This document shows, in pieces, positions 26,593-34,630 of a stretch of 47,597 nucleotides of DNA (positions are counted from its first letter, which is position 1; every line of letters begins with the position of its first letter). Source of the DNA: an uncultured Mailhella sp. (GTDB lineage Bacteria > Desulfobacterota > Desulfovibrionia > Desulfovibrionales > Desulfovibrionaceae); NCBI GenBank assembly GCA_944322695.1, contig CALUPQ010000047.1:1-47597 (forward strand), in the 5' to 3' direction. Both the position numbers and the translations under genes were made by a program. A model generated the notes under the pieces. It saw only the letters and a program-made list of their open reading frames with translations. It was not told the origin of the DNA and made no database searches.

Positions 26593-27666
26593 TTACATCT
26601 TATAGTCGCCGTACTTACCGGCTCTCATCTCTTCGGTGTAGAACTTGGAACGTTCCTGAGCATACTTGTACACGGCGTCGATGACTTCAGGCTTCGCGCC
26701 TTCGCAGGACTCCTTCCAGTCTTCCACGAAGTGGCCGAGAGGAGCGAGGAAGGGAGCACGTTCTTCATCGGTCAGATAATAGAAGGTGTGGCCCTGAGCT
26801 TCCATCCAGGCGGTATCTTCCATGGCGCCGTCTTCAAGGGACTTGCCAACGCCGAGAGCCATTTCCATGCCGCCGGTCTGCTTCAGGTAGCTCTTCATGT
26901 CGTCAGGCATAGCGTCCCACAAATCCTTGTTGGCTTCCATGGTGAAGGCCTGCACCATGATGTTGAGCATGAGGTGATGCTTGGTGGCTTCGGTAATCTT
27001 GTAGGACTTGAGGGGAGCGAGGGGGCAGATGACGCCGTCACCCATGCCCTTGGACAGGGCGAGGTAGGTGTCGGGAGAGGTCATGCGGATGGGGTTGGCG
27101 CCGAGAGCCTTCACGAGTTCAAGCGCGACGGCGTCCCACACGATAATCTTCTTGCCCTTCAGCTCTTCCATGGTCTTGACGGGCTTGATGGTGTGCAGCT
27201 GATAAGCGGCGGAAGCCCAGGAAGTGAAGTGTTCGCTGTTCGCAGGAAGTTCGGCACGAACTTCGGGGAACTTCTGAATGAGGTCCTCAAGCACCAGGGA
27301 ACCGATGATGGCGTTGGGGCACATGCCGGGGATGGCGATGACGTTCATCAGGTTGTACTTGCCGGGATACACGGCGGGACGAATCACACCGAAGTCCACG
27401 CGGCCGTCGGTGATGGCCTGGGGCGCTTCGGATTCAGGATACAGAGCGTTGGTGGCAAAATAGTCAAACGACAGCTTGCCGCCGAACTTTTCTTCCGTAG
27501 CCTTGAAATAGGGTTGCCAGTAGTTAACCACGGTGGGATGCTTTTCAAGGTAGCTGCCCATGAAGGACAGATGCTTGAACCCCTTGGCAGCCATGGCCGT
27601 GCCGGACAGGGCCAGCATGCCGCCTACGGCGAGAGCAACCGCCAGAACACCAAATTTTTTCAACAT
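26593..27666 (-). CDS. TRAP transporter substrate-binding protein, copy 1
   Basis: Periplasmic DctP-type receptor that captures the ligand and hands it to the membrane subunits. Its 357 residues begin with a clear signal peptide (MLKKFGVLAVALAVGG... ending AMA before AKGF). The mature part has family landmarks: ITDGRVDFG, GLCL-type region PGMCPNAIIG, the ELKGKKIIVWD strand-turn where family members carry the carboxylate-binding region, and SPDTYLALSKGMGDG. AAGGAG lies 7 bases upstream. It is close to copy 2 over its whole length (roughly 70 percent identical by eye). Being adjacent to the permease, it is probably the main receptor for it. Confidence 0.93.
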   Translation of the reverse strand: MLKKFGVLAVALAVGGMLALSGTAMAAKGFKHLSFMGSYLEKHPTVVNYWQPYFKATEEKFGGKLSFDYFATNALYPESEAPQAITDGRVDFGVIRPAVYPGKYNLMNVIAIPGMCPNAIIGSLVLEDLIQKFPEVRAELPANSEHFTSWASAAYQLHTIKPVKTMEELKGKKIIVWDAVALELVKALGANPIRMTSPDTYLALSKGMGDGVICPLAPLKSYKITEATKHHLMLNIMVQAFTMEANKDLWDAMPDDMKSYLKQTGGMEMALGVGKSLEDGAMEDTAWMEAQGHTFYYLTDEERAPFLAPLGHFVEDWKESCEGAKPEVIDAVYKYAQERSKFYTEEMRAGKYGDYKM

Positions 27667-27753
27667 ATCCAGCTCCTTCGATGTGAAAAATAGCCTTTGC
27701 CTCCATCGGAAACCCTTCCGATGAATGACACCTGAGCCTCATTCAATAGAGTC

Positions 27754-27783
27754 TTAGTAAAATAAATATCAAGGTTAAGTCAA
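27754..27783 (-). promoter_or_regulatory. Possible promoter of the dctP1-dctQM-arylsulfotransferase operon
   Basis: On the minus strand, TTGACT (27783-27778), then TACTAA (27759-27754) after 18 bases, in an AT-rich interval between the terminator of copy 2 and the start of copy 1. Confidence 0.4.
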
Positions 27784-27855
27784 CAGGAAAAAGTTTTTTG
27801 CAACATTAACTAGCTGAAATAATTGTACTAAAAATATATTTCCCCTTTTAGAAGA

Positions 27856-27891
27856 CAAGAAAAGGGCCCGGCCGCAAATACGGTCGAGCCC
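27856..27891 (-). terminator. Terminator after dctP copy 2
   Basis: On the minus strand, GGGCTCGACCG, loop TATTTG, CGGCCGGGCCC, then TTTTCTT; the stem has two mismatches. It begins 16 bases past the stop of copy 2 and isolates that gene from the operon downstream. Confidence 0.75.
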
Positions 27892-27906
27892 GATAAAGGA
27901 ACAAAA

Positions 27907-28983
27907 CTAGATTTTGTAGTCGCCGTAGACGCCGGCACGAACCTGTTCCGTATAGAACTTGCTGCGCTCACGGGCGAAGGAGAGCACTTCCTCCACCAGC
28001 TTGGGGTCCATGTCCTTGCAGTCCACCTTTTCCCAGGTTTCCGCAAACGAAGCGAGCGGAGCGAGAATGGCGGCTCTCTCCTCATCGGTCAGATAATGGA
28101 AGGTGTGGCCCTGGGCTTCCATCCAGGCGGTGTCTTCCTTGGCGCCGTCTTCGAGGGACTTGCCGCAGGCTTCGGCCATCTTGAGGCCGCCTTCCTGCGT
28201 GAGCCAGGCGCGCATGTCATCGGGCAAGGAGTCCCACAAGTCCTTGTTGGCTTCCAGCGAGAAGGTGTTGACGCCGAGGTTCAGGATGAGGTGATGCTTG
28301 GTGGATTCGGTAATCTTGTAGGAACGAAGAGGAGCCAGCGGACAAAGCACGCCGTCCGCCATGCCCTTGGACAGGGCGAGATAGGTATCGGGAGAGCTCA
28401 TGCGGATGGGGTTGGCGCCGAGCGCCTTCACGAATTCAAGGGTCGTGGCGTCCCATACGATAATCTTCTTGCCCTTAAGTTCCTGAGCGTTGCGGATGGG
28501 TTTTATGGAGTGAATCTGATATGCGGCCGAAGCCCAGGACGTGAAGTGAACGGAATTCGGAGGAAATTCGGCGCGCACTTCGGGGAACTTCTGGATGATT
28601 TCTTCCGCCACGAGGCTGCCCACAATGGCGTTGGGGCACATGCCGGGAAGAGCCACGACACCGAGAAGATTCATCTTGCCCGGAAAGAGCGCAGGCCGCA
28701 CTTCACCGATGTCCACGCGACCGTCAGTCACGGCGTTGAAGGATTCGGATTCGGGATACAGCGCATTGGTGGAGAAATAGTCAAACGACAGTTGTCCGTT
28801 GAACTGCTTCTCCGCGGCCTCGATGAACGGCTTGAACACGTTCACCGTGGTGGGATGCTTTTCCATGTAGCCGCCCATGAAGGACAGATGCTTGAACCCC
28901 TTGGCAGCTACGGCTTCTCCGGAAAAGGTCAGCATCCCGCCCAGAGCAAGAATCAACGCCAGAGCTCCGAATTTTTTAAGCAT
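27907..28983 (-). CDS. TRAP transporter substrate-binding protein, copy 2
   Basis: A second DctP-type receptor of 358 residues. It has a signal peptide (MLKKFGALALILALGG... ending AVA before AKGF) and the same landmarks as copy 1 (VTDGRVDIG, PGMCPNAIVG, ELKGKKIIVWD, SPDTYLALSKGMADG, MEAQGHTFHYLTDEE). Differences cluster in the first 60 mature residues and in the last third, so ligand range may differ. ATG 28983 is preferred over a GTG three codons upstream because AAGAG then lies at a normal distance. It has its own strong promoter and terminator, so it can be made independently of the permease. Confidence 0.92.
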   Translation of the reverse strand: MLKKFGALALILALGGMLTFSGEAVAAKGFKHLSFMGGYMEKHPTTVNVFKPFIEAAEKQFNGQLSFDYFSTNALYPESESFNAVTDGRVDIGEVRPALFPGKMNLLGVVALPGMCPNAIVGSLVAEEIIQKFPEVRAEFPPNSVHFTSWASAAYQIHSIKPIRNAQELKGKKIIVWDATTLEFVKALGANPIRMSSPDTYLALSKGMADGVLCPLAPLRSYKITESTKHHLILNLGVNTFSLEANKDLWDSLPDDMRAWLTQEGGLKMAEACGKSLEDGAKEDTAWMEAQGHTFHYLTDEERAAILAPLASFAETWEKVDCKDMDPKLVEEVLSFARERSKFYTEQVRAGVYGDYKI

Positions 28984-29062
28984 ACGCAGCACTCTTTTTG
29001 TGAAATTTCTATCACGCCATTTTTCAACAAAACGCCCAGCAGAAATTTTCTCTGCTTATCCT

Positions 29063-29092
29063 TTTATAGTAGGGAATAATTCCTTGCGTCAA
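29063..29092 (-). promoter_or_regulatory. Promoter of dctP copy 2 with an embedded palindrome
   Basis: On the minus strand, TTGACG (29092-29087) and TATAAA (29068-29063), 18 bases apart. The spacer contains the palindrome GGAA-TTA-TTCC (29083-29073), placed where a bound repressor would block RNA polymerase. Confidence 0.6.
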
Positions 29093-29103
29093 CAGAAAAA
29101 ATA

Positions 29104-29149
29104 TTTCAGAGCCGCTTTTCAGAGGATTAAAAAAACTCTTTTTTCAGAG
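29104..29149. repeat. Three direct repeats TTTCAGAG upstream of dctP copy 2
   Basis: Identical octamers at 29104-29111, 29117-29124 and 29142-29149 (CTCTGAAA on the minus strand), with start-to-start spacing of 13 and 25 bases. They lie just upstream of the -35 box of the dctP copy 2 promoter. Confidence 0.55.
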
Positions 29150-29632
29150 CCATACCCCCTCTCAACTTTTCCGTCTTCCTCAAAAAGCAACACAACTATC
29201 CATTCTGCTTGCACTTAAAAGAACAATTCCATTTTAAAAACGACCCTCCTGAGAAAAATCCGCCCACGGCGTGGAACTCCGGAAGCCGTCCCGGAGCAAA
29301 GAGAAACCGTGAACACAACATCCGGCCCACTCACCGACCAGCTCCGCCTCTTCCTCCCCCCTGCCCTTTTCCCGTGCAAAGGCGCCCGGCCCTTCTTCGG
29401 AAGGCGACTTTCCTCACGGAATGCGGAGAGCCTCGCGAGCAAAGCCGGACAGAAGTCGGCGCAACCAGAACGAAGGCGTGTCCCCATAGGCGGCCGTCTC
29501 GCAGAAGTCATCCCCCCCCGCCCCTTTGCAGCAGAAGGCGTCATCTCTTCACGCGGCTGCTCCGAGAAAAACGCACTGTCTGCCTGCTTGCGGAGGCTCC
29601 TTCGCTGATGCCGTCCGGCGGTCATTGGGCAC
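29150..29632. other. Non-coding stretch, no gene seen
   Basis: About 480 bases between the dctP copy 2 control region and the terminator of the winged-helix gene. Frames are open on both strands, but the translations are Arg/Pro-rich, lack ribosome binding sites and resemble no family. No tRNA, CRISPR or insertion-sequence end was recognised. A small RNA cannot be excluded by eye. Confidence 0.5.
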
Positions 29633-29657
29633 AAAAAAACCGGCCGAGAGGCCGGTT
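29633..29657 (-). terminator. Terminator of the small winged-helix gene
   Basis: AACCGGCC (29638-29645), loop GAGA, GGCCGGTT (29650-29657). On the minus strand the hairpin is followed by seven T residues. Confidence 0.9.
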
Positions 29658-29679
29658 GAAAATGCCGCGGGACGAAAAA

Positions 29680-29856
29680 CTATTCCGCCACGGGTTCGTA
29701 ATAACAGCGTTTGGGGGAATAAATCTTGCCGGCCTTCTTCAGTTCGGCACAGGCCTTGGAAACTTCCTTGGAGTCCACACCGAGGGCTTTGGCGATATCA
29801 CCGGGGCGGACGGGCTTTCCGGCTTCCTTCATGGCTTTGAGAACCTGTTCTTCCAT
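29680..29856 (-). CDS. Small winged-helix DNA-binding protein
   Basis: A 58-residue protein that is essentially one winged helix-turn-helix: a first helix (EEQVLKAMKEAG), then PVRPGDIAKALGVDSKEVSKACAELKKAG with the turn around ALGVDSK and the recognition helix EVSKACAELKKAG, then the wing KIYSPKRCYYEPVAE. The form resembles MarR/FaeA-like mini-regulators, but no effector domain is present, so what it senses is unknown. The frame is open for 49 more codons upstream; ATG 29856 is chosen because AAGGAG lies 7 bases before it and the extension is not protein-like. It is a single-gene unit with its own terminator, upstream of dctP copy 2. Confidence 0.82.
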   Translation of the reverse strand: MEEQVLKAMKEAGKPVRPGDIAKALGVDSKEVSKACAELKKAGKIYSPKRCYYEPVAE

Positions 29857-29933
29857 GGTAATACTCCTTTTTATGCGACGCATCCTTGCGCCTGTGAGCT
29901 GCTTGTACCCTGACGGCGCACAAAAGGCAAGAG

Positions 29934-29956
29934 TTATCAAGAATAATTCCTGATAA
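29934..29956. promoter_or_regulatory. Inverted repeat upstream of the winged-helix gene
   Basis: TTATCA (29934-29939) and TGATAA (29951-29956) flank AGAATAATTCC. The core GAATAATTCC also occurs in the promoter of dctP copy 2 (29074-29083). Confidence 0.45.
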
Positions 29957-30077
29957 TTTTTTTTATCCTTCCCAAAACCACGAAGGCGAAGCCGCGTCGC
30001 CATGCGGCTCGTCTGTCCCTGCCGCTCTCCCCTGCACGTCTTTCCACCTCGGATGTCCGTAGGATTTTTGAAAAGCC

Positions 30078-32045
30078 ATGAAACATTTCCCCGCCTGTCT
30101 TCTGTCAGCCCTGCTCGTATGCTTTTTTCTCTCCGCCTGCGCAGTGAAAACGACGCCTTCTGCTGACGACCGCCCTCTCAGAGCCGGGCCGGCCTATGTC
30201 CAGTGGCTGGAGGAGCAGGCATGCCTGCGAAAAGCCCCAAAACTCACCGCCATCGTCAGCGGTTCCTCCATAAGCTGGCGATACGGCTCCCAAACATCCC
30301 TGCTTCCGGAGGACGCAAGGGTATGGCTCCGTCTTTCCCCGACGCTTACGGCATGGGCGGGACAGAATTCCTTTCTGAACGCTCTTGCCGACAAAAACAT
30401 GGCGGAAACGCTGCGAGCGCTCGGCATCCACGGGCTTTTTCTTTCCGGCTGCTCGGACACGGGAGACGAATGGGCCGGGGCATCTCCGATTTCCAGTCTG
30501 GGAGAAGACGGGACAAGCCTGTCCTTTGGGAGAACGACCGGCAAAAAAGAAGAACATGCCCGCCTTCTGGAAACGCTTTCGCGCGCGAATGTTCTGGCGG
30601 GAGGAACCCTGCTTCCCGCCCATACGGGCATGGGGCCGGACTTCTTTCTCGCTCTGCGCGCGGTAAGAGATTACCCGGGGCTTTACGCCATGACCGAAGT
30701 GCCGCAGGAATGCTGGCCCCTCCTTCCTTCTTTAAAAGAAGACGGCGTGGCCGCCCTTTCGTCCGACGAAGCCGCGGCCCTGCTCGTCAGAGGGGTGCTG
30801 CCTGCCCCTCTGGTACAGGACGCGCCCCGCTTTTCCCCCGTTCCGCGCGGATGGGCCGCCACAGGTCCGGTAGCCGGGGTGGACGGCGTAAAACGGCGCT
30901 GGCTCTACCGCTGGTATGAAAAGCCCGACAGACCCGTATTGCACTGGGACGACCCTTCCGGCACGGCAAGGCGCATTCTCGAAGCCTCTCTCATCCAGAA
31001 CGTCGGTCTCCGCCACGAGGTCCTCGTCGGGCTTCACGCCGCGGCATGGCTGGGACTGGAACCGATATCTTCCAGCGGGCCTTCTTCGGCGGACCATGGA
31101 TTCGAGCCCGGCCTGTCCGCCCTGCACGAACTTGCGCGCAGCGCCCACCGCTACGGAGCCGCCCTGCTCCTGATGGACGACCAGCCCGTGGAACGGCTGG
31201 CCCTGCTGCAACGGGCAGGAGCGGACTTCTCCTTCGACAGCGTGCTCTCGCCCGCGCTGGAGCGCTCCCTTCTGGAAGGGAATGCCGAAGCCGTGCAGAA
31301 AAGCCTGCGCCGCTCCCTCAGGCTCGGAGTCTCCCATGCCGCCCTGTGGAGAGGCACGGCCGACGGTCTTCCCCGGCCCTCTCTGGCGACGCTGCTTCCC
31401 CTCATTCCCGAAGGATGGCAAAAGCTCGTTCTCCTCCCGGGAGAATCCCCTTCCGATATGCGCATAAACGCTCCCACCCTTGCGGCCATGGCCTGCGGTC
31501 TTGCCCCGGGAGCAAGGCCGAAAACGGAAAAGCTCGCCGCCATCCGCAGCGCGCACATGCTTCAGCTCGCTACCCGGGCCTTTCTGCCGGGCCTGCTCAT
31601 GCTTTCCGGCGCCGACCTCGACGGTTCTCTGCCCGAAGGGAAGGACTGGCCCGCCACGCCTCCGCTCTGGCAGCTCTCCTCCCGTCCATCGGGCAGACAT
31701 GGTCTGCCTTCCGGGCTGGCCATGTACCGTCTGCCGGGAAACGGCGTGGAAGAATTGCTGGAACGCATGCTCGCCTCCCGGGCGAACTGCCGCATCGCAA
31801 CGGGTGAGCTCATCGACGTACCTTCCTGCGGGGAAAAAAGCGTGCTCATCACGGTCTCGCGCCTGCCGGACGGAGCATCGCTGGCATTCTTCGGCAACTT
31901 TTCCGGCGGCAGCGTCACCTTTACTCCCCGCTTTTCCCTCTGGATGAACGCATCGTCCAGAATCGACGTTCTTTCCGAGAACGCCCTCCCCTCCGGCGCC
32001 ATGACGCTGCCGGAGTGGGGGTGGAAGGCCGTGCTGCTGCGCTGA
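30078..32045 (+). CDS. Large lipoprotein of unknown function
   Basis: A 655-residue secreted protein with a type II signal peptide: MKHFPACLLSALLVCFFLSAC, with lipobox LSAC and lipidated Cys21. I do not recognise the family with certainty. The order of segments (an N-terminal barrel-like region, a long helical middle, and a C-terminal beta-rich part starting near VLITVSRLPDG and containing LAFFGNFSGGSVTF) vaguely recalls GH13 alpha-amylase-like proteins, but I cannot point to a complete set of catalytic Asp/Glu residues, so that link is only a guess. A weak TAGGA-type ribosome binding site precedes the ATG. The next gene downstream is a membrane glycosyltransferase, so a cell-envelope role is plausible. 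Confidence 0.8.
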   Translation: MKHFPACLLSALLVCFFLSACAVKTTPSADDRPLRAGPAYVQWLEEQACLRKAPKLTAIVSGSSISWRYGSQTSLLPEDARVWLRLSPTLTAWAGQNSFLNALADKNMAETLRALGIHGLFLSGCSDTGDEWAGASPISSLGEDGTSLSFGRTTGKKEEHARLLETLSRANVLAGGTLLPAHTGMGPDFFLALRAVRDYPGLYAMTEVPQECWPLLPSLKEDGVAALSSDEAAALLVRGVLPAPLVQDAPRFSPVPRGWAATGPVAGVDGVKRRWLYRWYEKPDRPVLHWDDPSGTARRILEASLIQNVGLRHEVLVGLHAAAWLGLEPISSSGPSSADHGFEPGLSALHELARSAHRYGAALLLMDDQPVERLALLQRAGADFSFDSVLSPALERSLLEGNAEAVQKSLRRSLRLGVSHAALWRGTADGLPRPSLATLLPLIPEGWQKLVLLPGESPSDMRINAPTLAAMACGLAPGARPKTEKLAAIRSAHMLQLATRAFLPGLLMLSGADLDGSLPEGKDWPATPPLWQLSSRPSGRHGLPSGLAMYRLPGNGVEELLERMLASRANCRIATGELIDVPSCGEKSVLITVSRLPDGASLAFFGNFSGGSVTFTPRFSLWMNASSRIDVLSENALPSGAMTLPEWGWKAVLLR

Positions 32046-32204
32046 GAGCGTTCGCCCCTTCCCCTGAACAGGAGGGATTGATGCCGCATGAAAAATCGCA
32101 CCGGATGCGGTGCGGGGCTTGCGCCATTCAGGATATTTTGGGATACTTCCCACACTTGCCGGTCCGACCGGAAACCCTTTCACGAACCGCAGTGGAGCCC
32201 CACC

Positions 32205-34550
32205 ATGGACGAAAAAATAGAACATACGGGCAAGGAAAAGGAACAGTTTTCCGCAGACGGCGGCCTCGCCTCCGCCGGGCAGGAAGAGGCGCAGACCTCT
32301 CCTTCCCCGACGGAAACCGTGCAGAGCCAGGCCGTGACGGAAGAGCCTTCCGAAAACACGCAAGCCGTAAAAGACACTGACGAGCCTTCCGACGCAGAAA
32401 GGAAGGAGGACAACACCGAAACGCCTGAAGAAAAGGCCGAGGAACTCTCCGCTCCGGAAAAGGACGGGACGGACGACGCTCCCGAAGCTCCGGCAGAAAA
32501 GGCTCAGGAAGCCGAAGGTGAAGAGACCTCCTCCGCTCCGGCGGAAGAAGCCGAAAACGCCGAAGGCTCCTCCGAAGAAAATGACGCGGAAGGCCCCCTC
32601 GTTCTCGGACAGGCGGACGCCCCCGAAGCAGGGGCCGTTCCTCAGGAAGAACCCGCCCCCGCGCCCTCCGGCTTCGCCGCCAAGCTGTTCAACGGCCTTT
32701 CCTTTGCGGGACTTCCCGTGCTGCTCATGCTCGCCGCGGCCATGACCTTCCTCGAAGTGTGGCAGGTTCGTGACTTGTGGTTCTCCGACGAGGTTCGCCT
32801 GGCCGACGCCTTCATGAACCTCAGAAACGGCGACTGGCTCATGCTCACCATGAACGGCCTGCCCTACCCCGACAAGCCGCCCTTCTATTTCTGGTTCATG
32901 GAAGCGCTGATGAGAATACCCGGCGTTACCATGCCCATGGTATTCTTCCTGGCCGTGGCCGTTTCCCACGCGCTTTTCATAGGCTCCGTCTGGCTGCTCG
33001 CCCGCGGCACGGGACACGACCGGCGCGAAGCCTTCGCCGCCGGACTGGTGAGCCTCTGCTGCGTGTACGTCAGCGGCGCGGCCTGCTACCCCCGCATGGA
33101 CCTTCTGTTCGCCGCCGTGGTCACGCTGGGCATGACCTGCCTGTATCGCGGCTGGATAAAGTCCTTTGCGCCGTTCTGGCTGGCCGCCGGCTTTCTTCTC
33201 ATGGGCGTCGCCACGCTCATAAAGAGCCCTCTCGGCATCGCCTTCGCCGTGGTCGCCAGCATTCTCTTCCTGTTCTGGCGCGGCACGCCCGGCCGTCTGA
33301 ACGGCCGCGACGGCCTGCCCGGCTTCCTTCTCATGCTGCTCATGATTGCGGCCTGGCTCGGCATGCTCTACCTTGACGGCCATCAGAACTACCTGCGCGA
33401 CATGCTGGAAAACCAGCTTGCGGGCCGCGTGCTGGAAGGCGGTCATCACGCCGCCGTGTGGTGGTATTATCTGGCCGCCATTCCGCTCATCTGGCTTCCC
33501 TGGACCCTGCTCGTCCTCTTCGTGAACTGGTTCGCCGCACTGCGCGGCATCCCCACGGCGTGGAAAACCCGCAAGACCAACGGCGGTTCGAGCTGGCTGT
33601 GGATATGGTTCGTCTCCGGCGTGGCCATGCTCTCCTGCGTGCAGGCCAAAATGGCCGTCTATGCGCTGCCGCTCCTCGCTCCTCTGGCTGTTCTCACCGG
33701 CCGCTCCCTGCTCAGGCTTTCCGCAGGACGCAGCCGCCTCTTCTTCAGCCTCGCCTCCATCGTGCTGGCTCTTGCCGGTCTCGCCCTCGTGCTCATAGTC
33801 TTCCCCGTCGTCCGGCCCTATGTGGATAGCTTCCTGCCCGCCGTTCCGGCCGTGGCCGACCCCTGGCTGAGCGCGCTTGAAGGCACCATGTACATGGGCG
33901 GCATCCTCGTGCTCACCGCCGTGGTGCTGCTCTTCTTCACCCGCCGTGCCCTGCCCGGCGGCGCGCTGCTCGTCATGACCATCGGCATGATGGCCATGCT
34001 CCAGCCCTATCAGGCCTTCGTGGCCCCCTCCATGGACAAGCTGCTCAGCCCGCGCGCCCAGGCGGCCGTCATGGCCGAAAAGGTGCAGGAAGGCTATGCT
34101 CCCGCCGCCTTCAACGTCTATCCCGGCGCCTATGCCTGGCACCTCAATGAGATACTGGCTCCGTCGGAAAAACGTCTCGCCGTGCCCGACCTTTCCACCG
34201 CCGCCGACAGAGACGCCTGGCTGAAGGCCCACCCCGCCGCCGTCATGGCCATGCCCGCCGCCGACTGGGAAGCATGGACGGACCGCCCCGCCGACGCGGA
34301 AGTGCTCGTCACCGCCTGGATGGTGCACAAGCCCTACGTAGTGGTCCGTCTCGGCAGCCTTGCCGCTTCCGACGCCGCCCCTGCGGAGAGCGCCGAAGTT
34401 CCCGCCGCACCCGCGGAACAGACGGCCCCGGCCGAAGAGGCTGTCGCTCCCGCCGACCCCGCTCCCGAAGCGGCCGCTCCTGCGGAGGAACCTGCCCAGG
34501 CGCAGCCCGCTGCTGCGGACGCAGGTTCTGCCGCTCCTGCCGCGAACTGA
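32205..34550 (+). CDS. GT39/ArnT-like membrane glycosyltransferase with charged tails
   Basis: Polytopic inner-membrane enzyme of the ArnT/PMT type, which transfers sugars from polyprenyl-phosphate donors on the periplasmic side. About a dozen hydrophobic segments start near residue 165. The first periplasmic loop has the family pattern SDEVRLADAF...NGDWLML...GLPYPDKPPFYFW, including the acidic catalytic site and the KPP motif. Two features are odd: the first 155 residues are an acidic Glu/Ala/Pro/Ser low-complexity stretch, and the last 60 or so are Ala/Pro/Glu-rich. ATG 32205 is chosen over an open frame from 32088 because GGAG lies 7 bases upstream and the extra 39 residues are not family-like. 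The acceptor (lipid A, glycan or protein) is unknown. Confidence 0.85.
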   Translation: MDEKIEHTGKEKEQFSADGGLASAGQEEAQTSPSPTETVQSQAVTEEPSENTQAVKDTDEPSDAERKEDNTETPEEKAEELSAPEKDGTDDAPEAPAEKAQEAEGEETSSAPAEEAENAEGSSEENDAEGPLVLGQADAPEAGAVPQEEPAPAPSGFAAKLFNGLSFAGLPVLLMLAAAMTFLEVWQVRDLWFSDEVRLADAFMNLRNGDWLMLTMNGLPYPDKPPFYFWFMEALMRIPGVTMPMVFFLAVAVSHALFIGSVWLLARGTGHDRREAFAAGLVSLCCVYVSGAACYPRMDLLFAAVVTLGMTCLYRGWIKSFAPFWLAAGFLLMGVATLIKSPLGIAFAVVASILFLFWRGTPGRLNGRDGLPGFLLMLLMIAAWLGMLYLDGHQNYLRDMLENQLAGRVLEGGHHAAVWWYYLAAIPLIWLPWTLLVLFVNWFAALRGIPTAWKTRKTNGGSSWLWIWFVSGVAMLSCVQAKMAVYALPLLAPLAVLTGRSLLRLSAGRSRLFFSLASIVLALAGLALVLIVFPVVRPYVDSFLPAVPAVADPWLSALEGTMYMGGILVLTAVVLLFFTRRALPGGALLVMTIGMMAMLQPYQAFVAPSMDKLLSPRAQAAVMAEKVQEGYAPAAFNVYPGAYAWHLNEILAPSEKRLAVPDLSTAADRDAWLKAHPAAVMAMPAADWEAWTDRPADAEVLVTAWMVHKPYVVVRLGSLAASDAAPAESAEVPAAPAEQTAPAEEAVAPADPAPEAAAPAEEPAQAQPAAADAGSAAPAAN

Positions 34551-34556
34551 ATCCAT

Positions 34557-34592
34557 GCCCGGCGTGACAGGCTCGCGCCGGGCCTCTTTTTT
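34557..34592 (+). terminator. Terminator after the GT39-like gene
   Basis: GCCCGGCG (34557-34564) pairs with CGCCGGGC (34576-34583), followed by CTCTTTTTT. Confidence 0.85.
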
Positions 34593-34630
34593 CTCCGTAC
34601 CGGCGACAACCTCAACACGGATACGCTCCC

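Noticed and set aside
29215-29634. A 139-codon minus-strand frame in the gap upstream of dctP copy 2
   Set aside because: The composition is Arg/Gly/Pro-rich and disordered, without a start signal; it is treated as non-coding.
30732-34556. A 1274-codon minus-strand open frame
   Set aside because: It covers the lipoprotein and GT39-like genes in antisense, changes character along its length, and has no recognisable fold or ribosome binding site.
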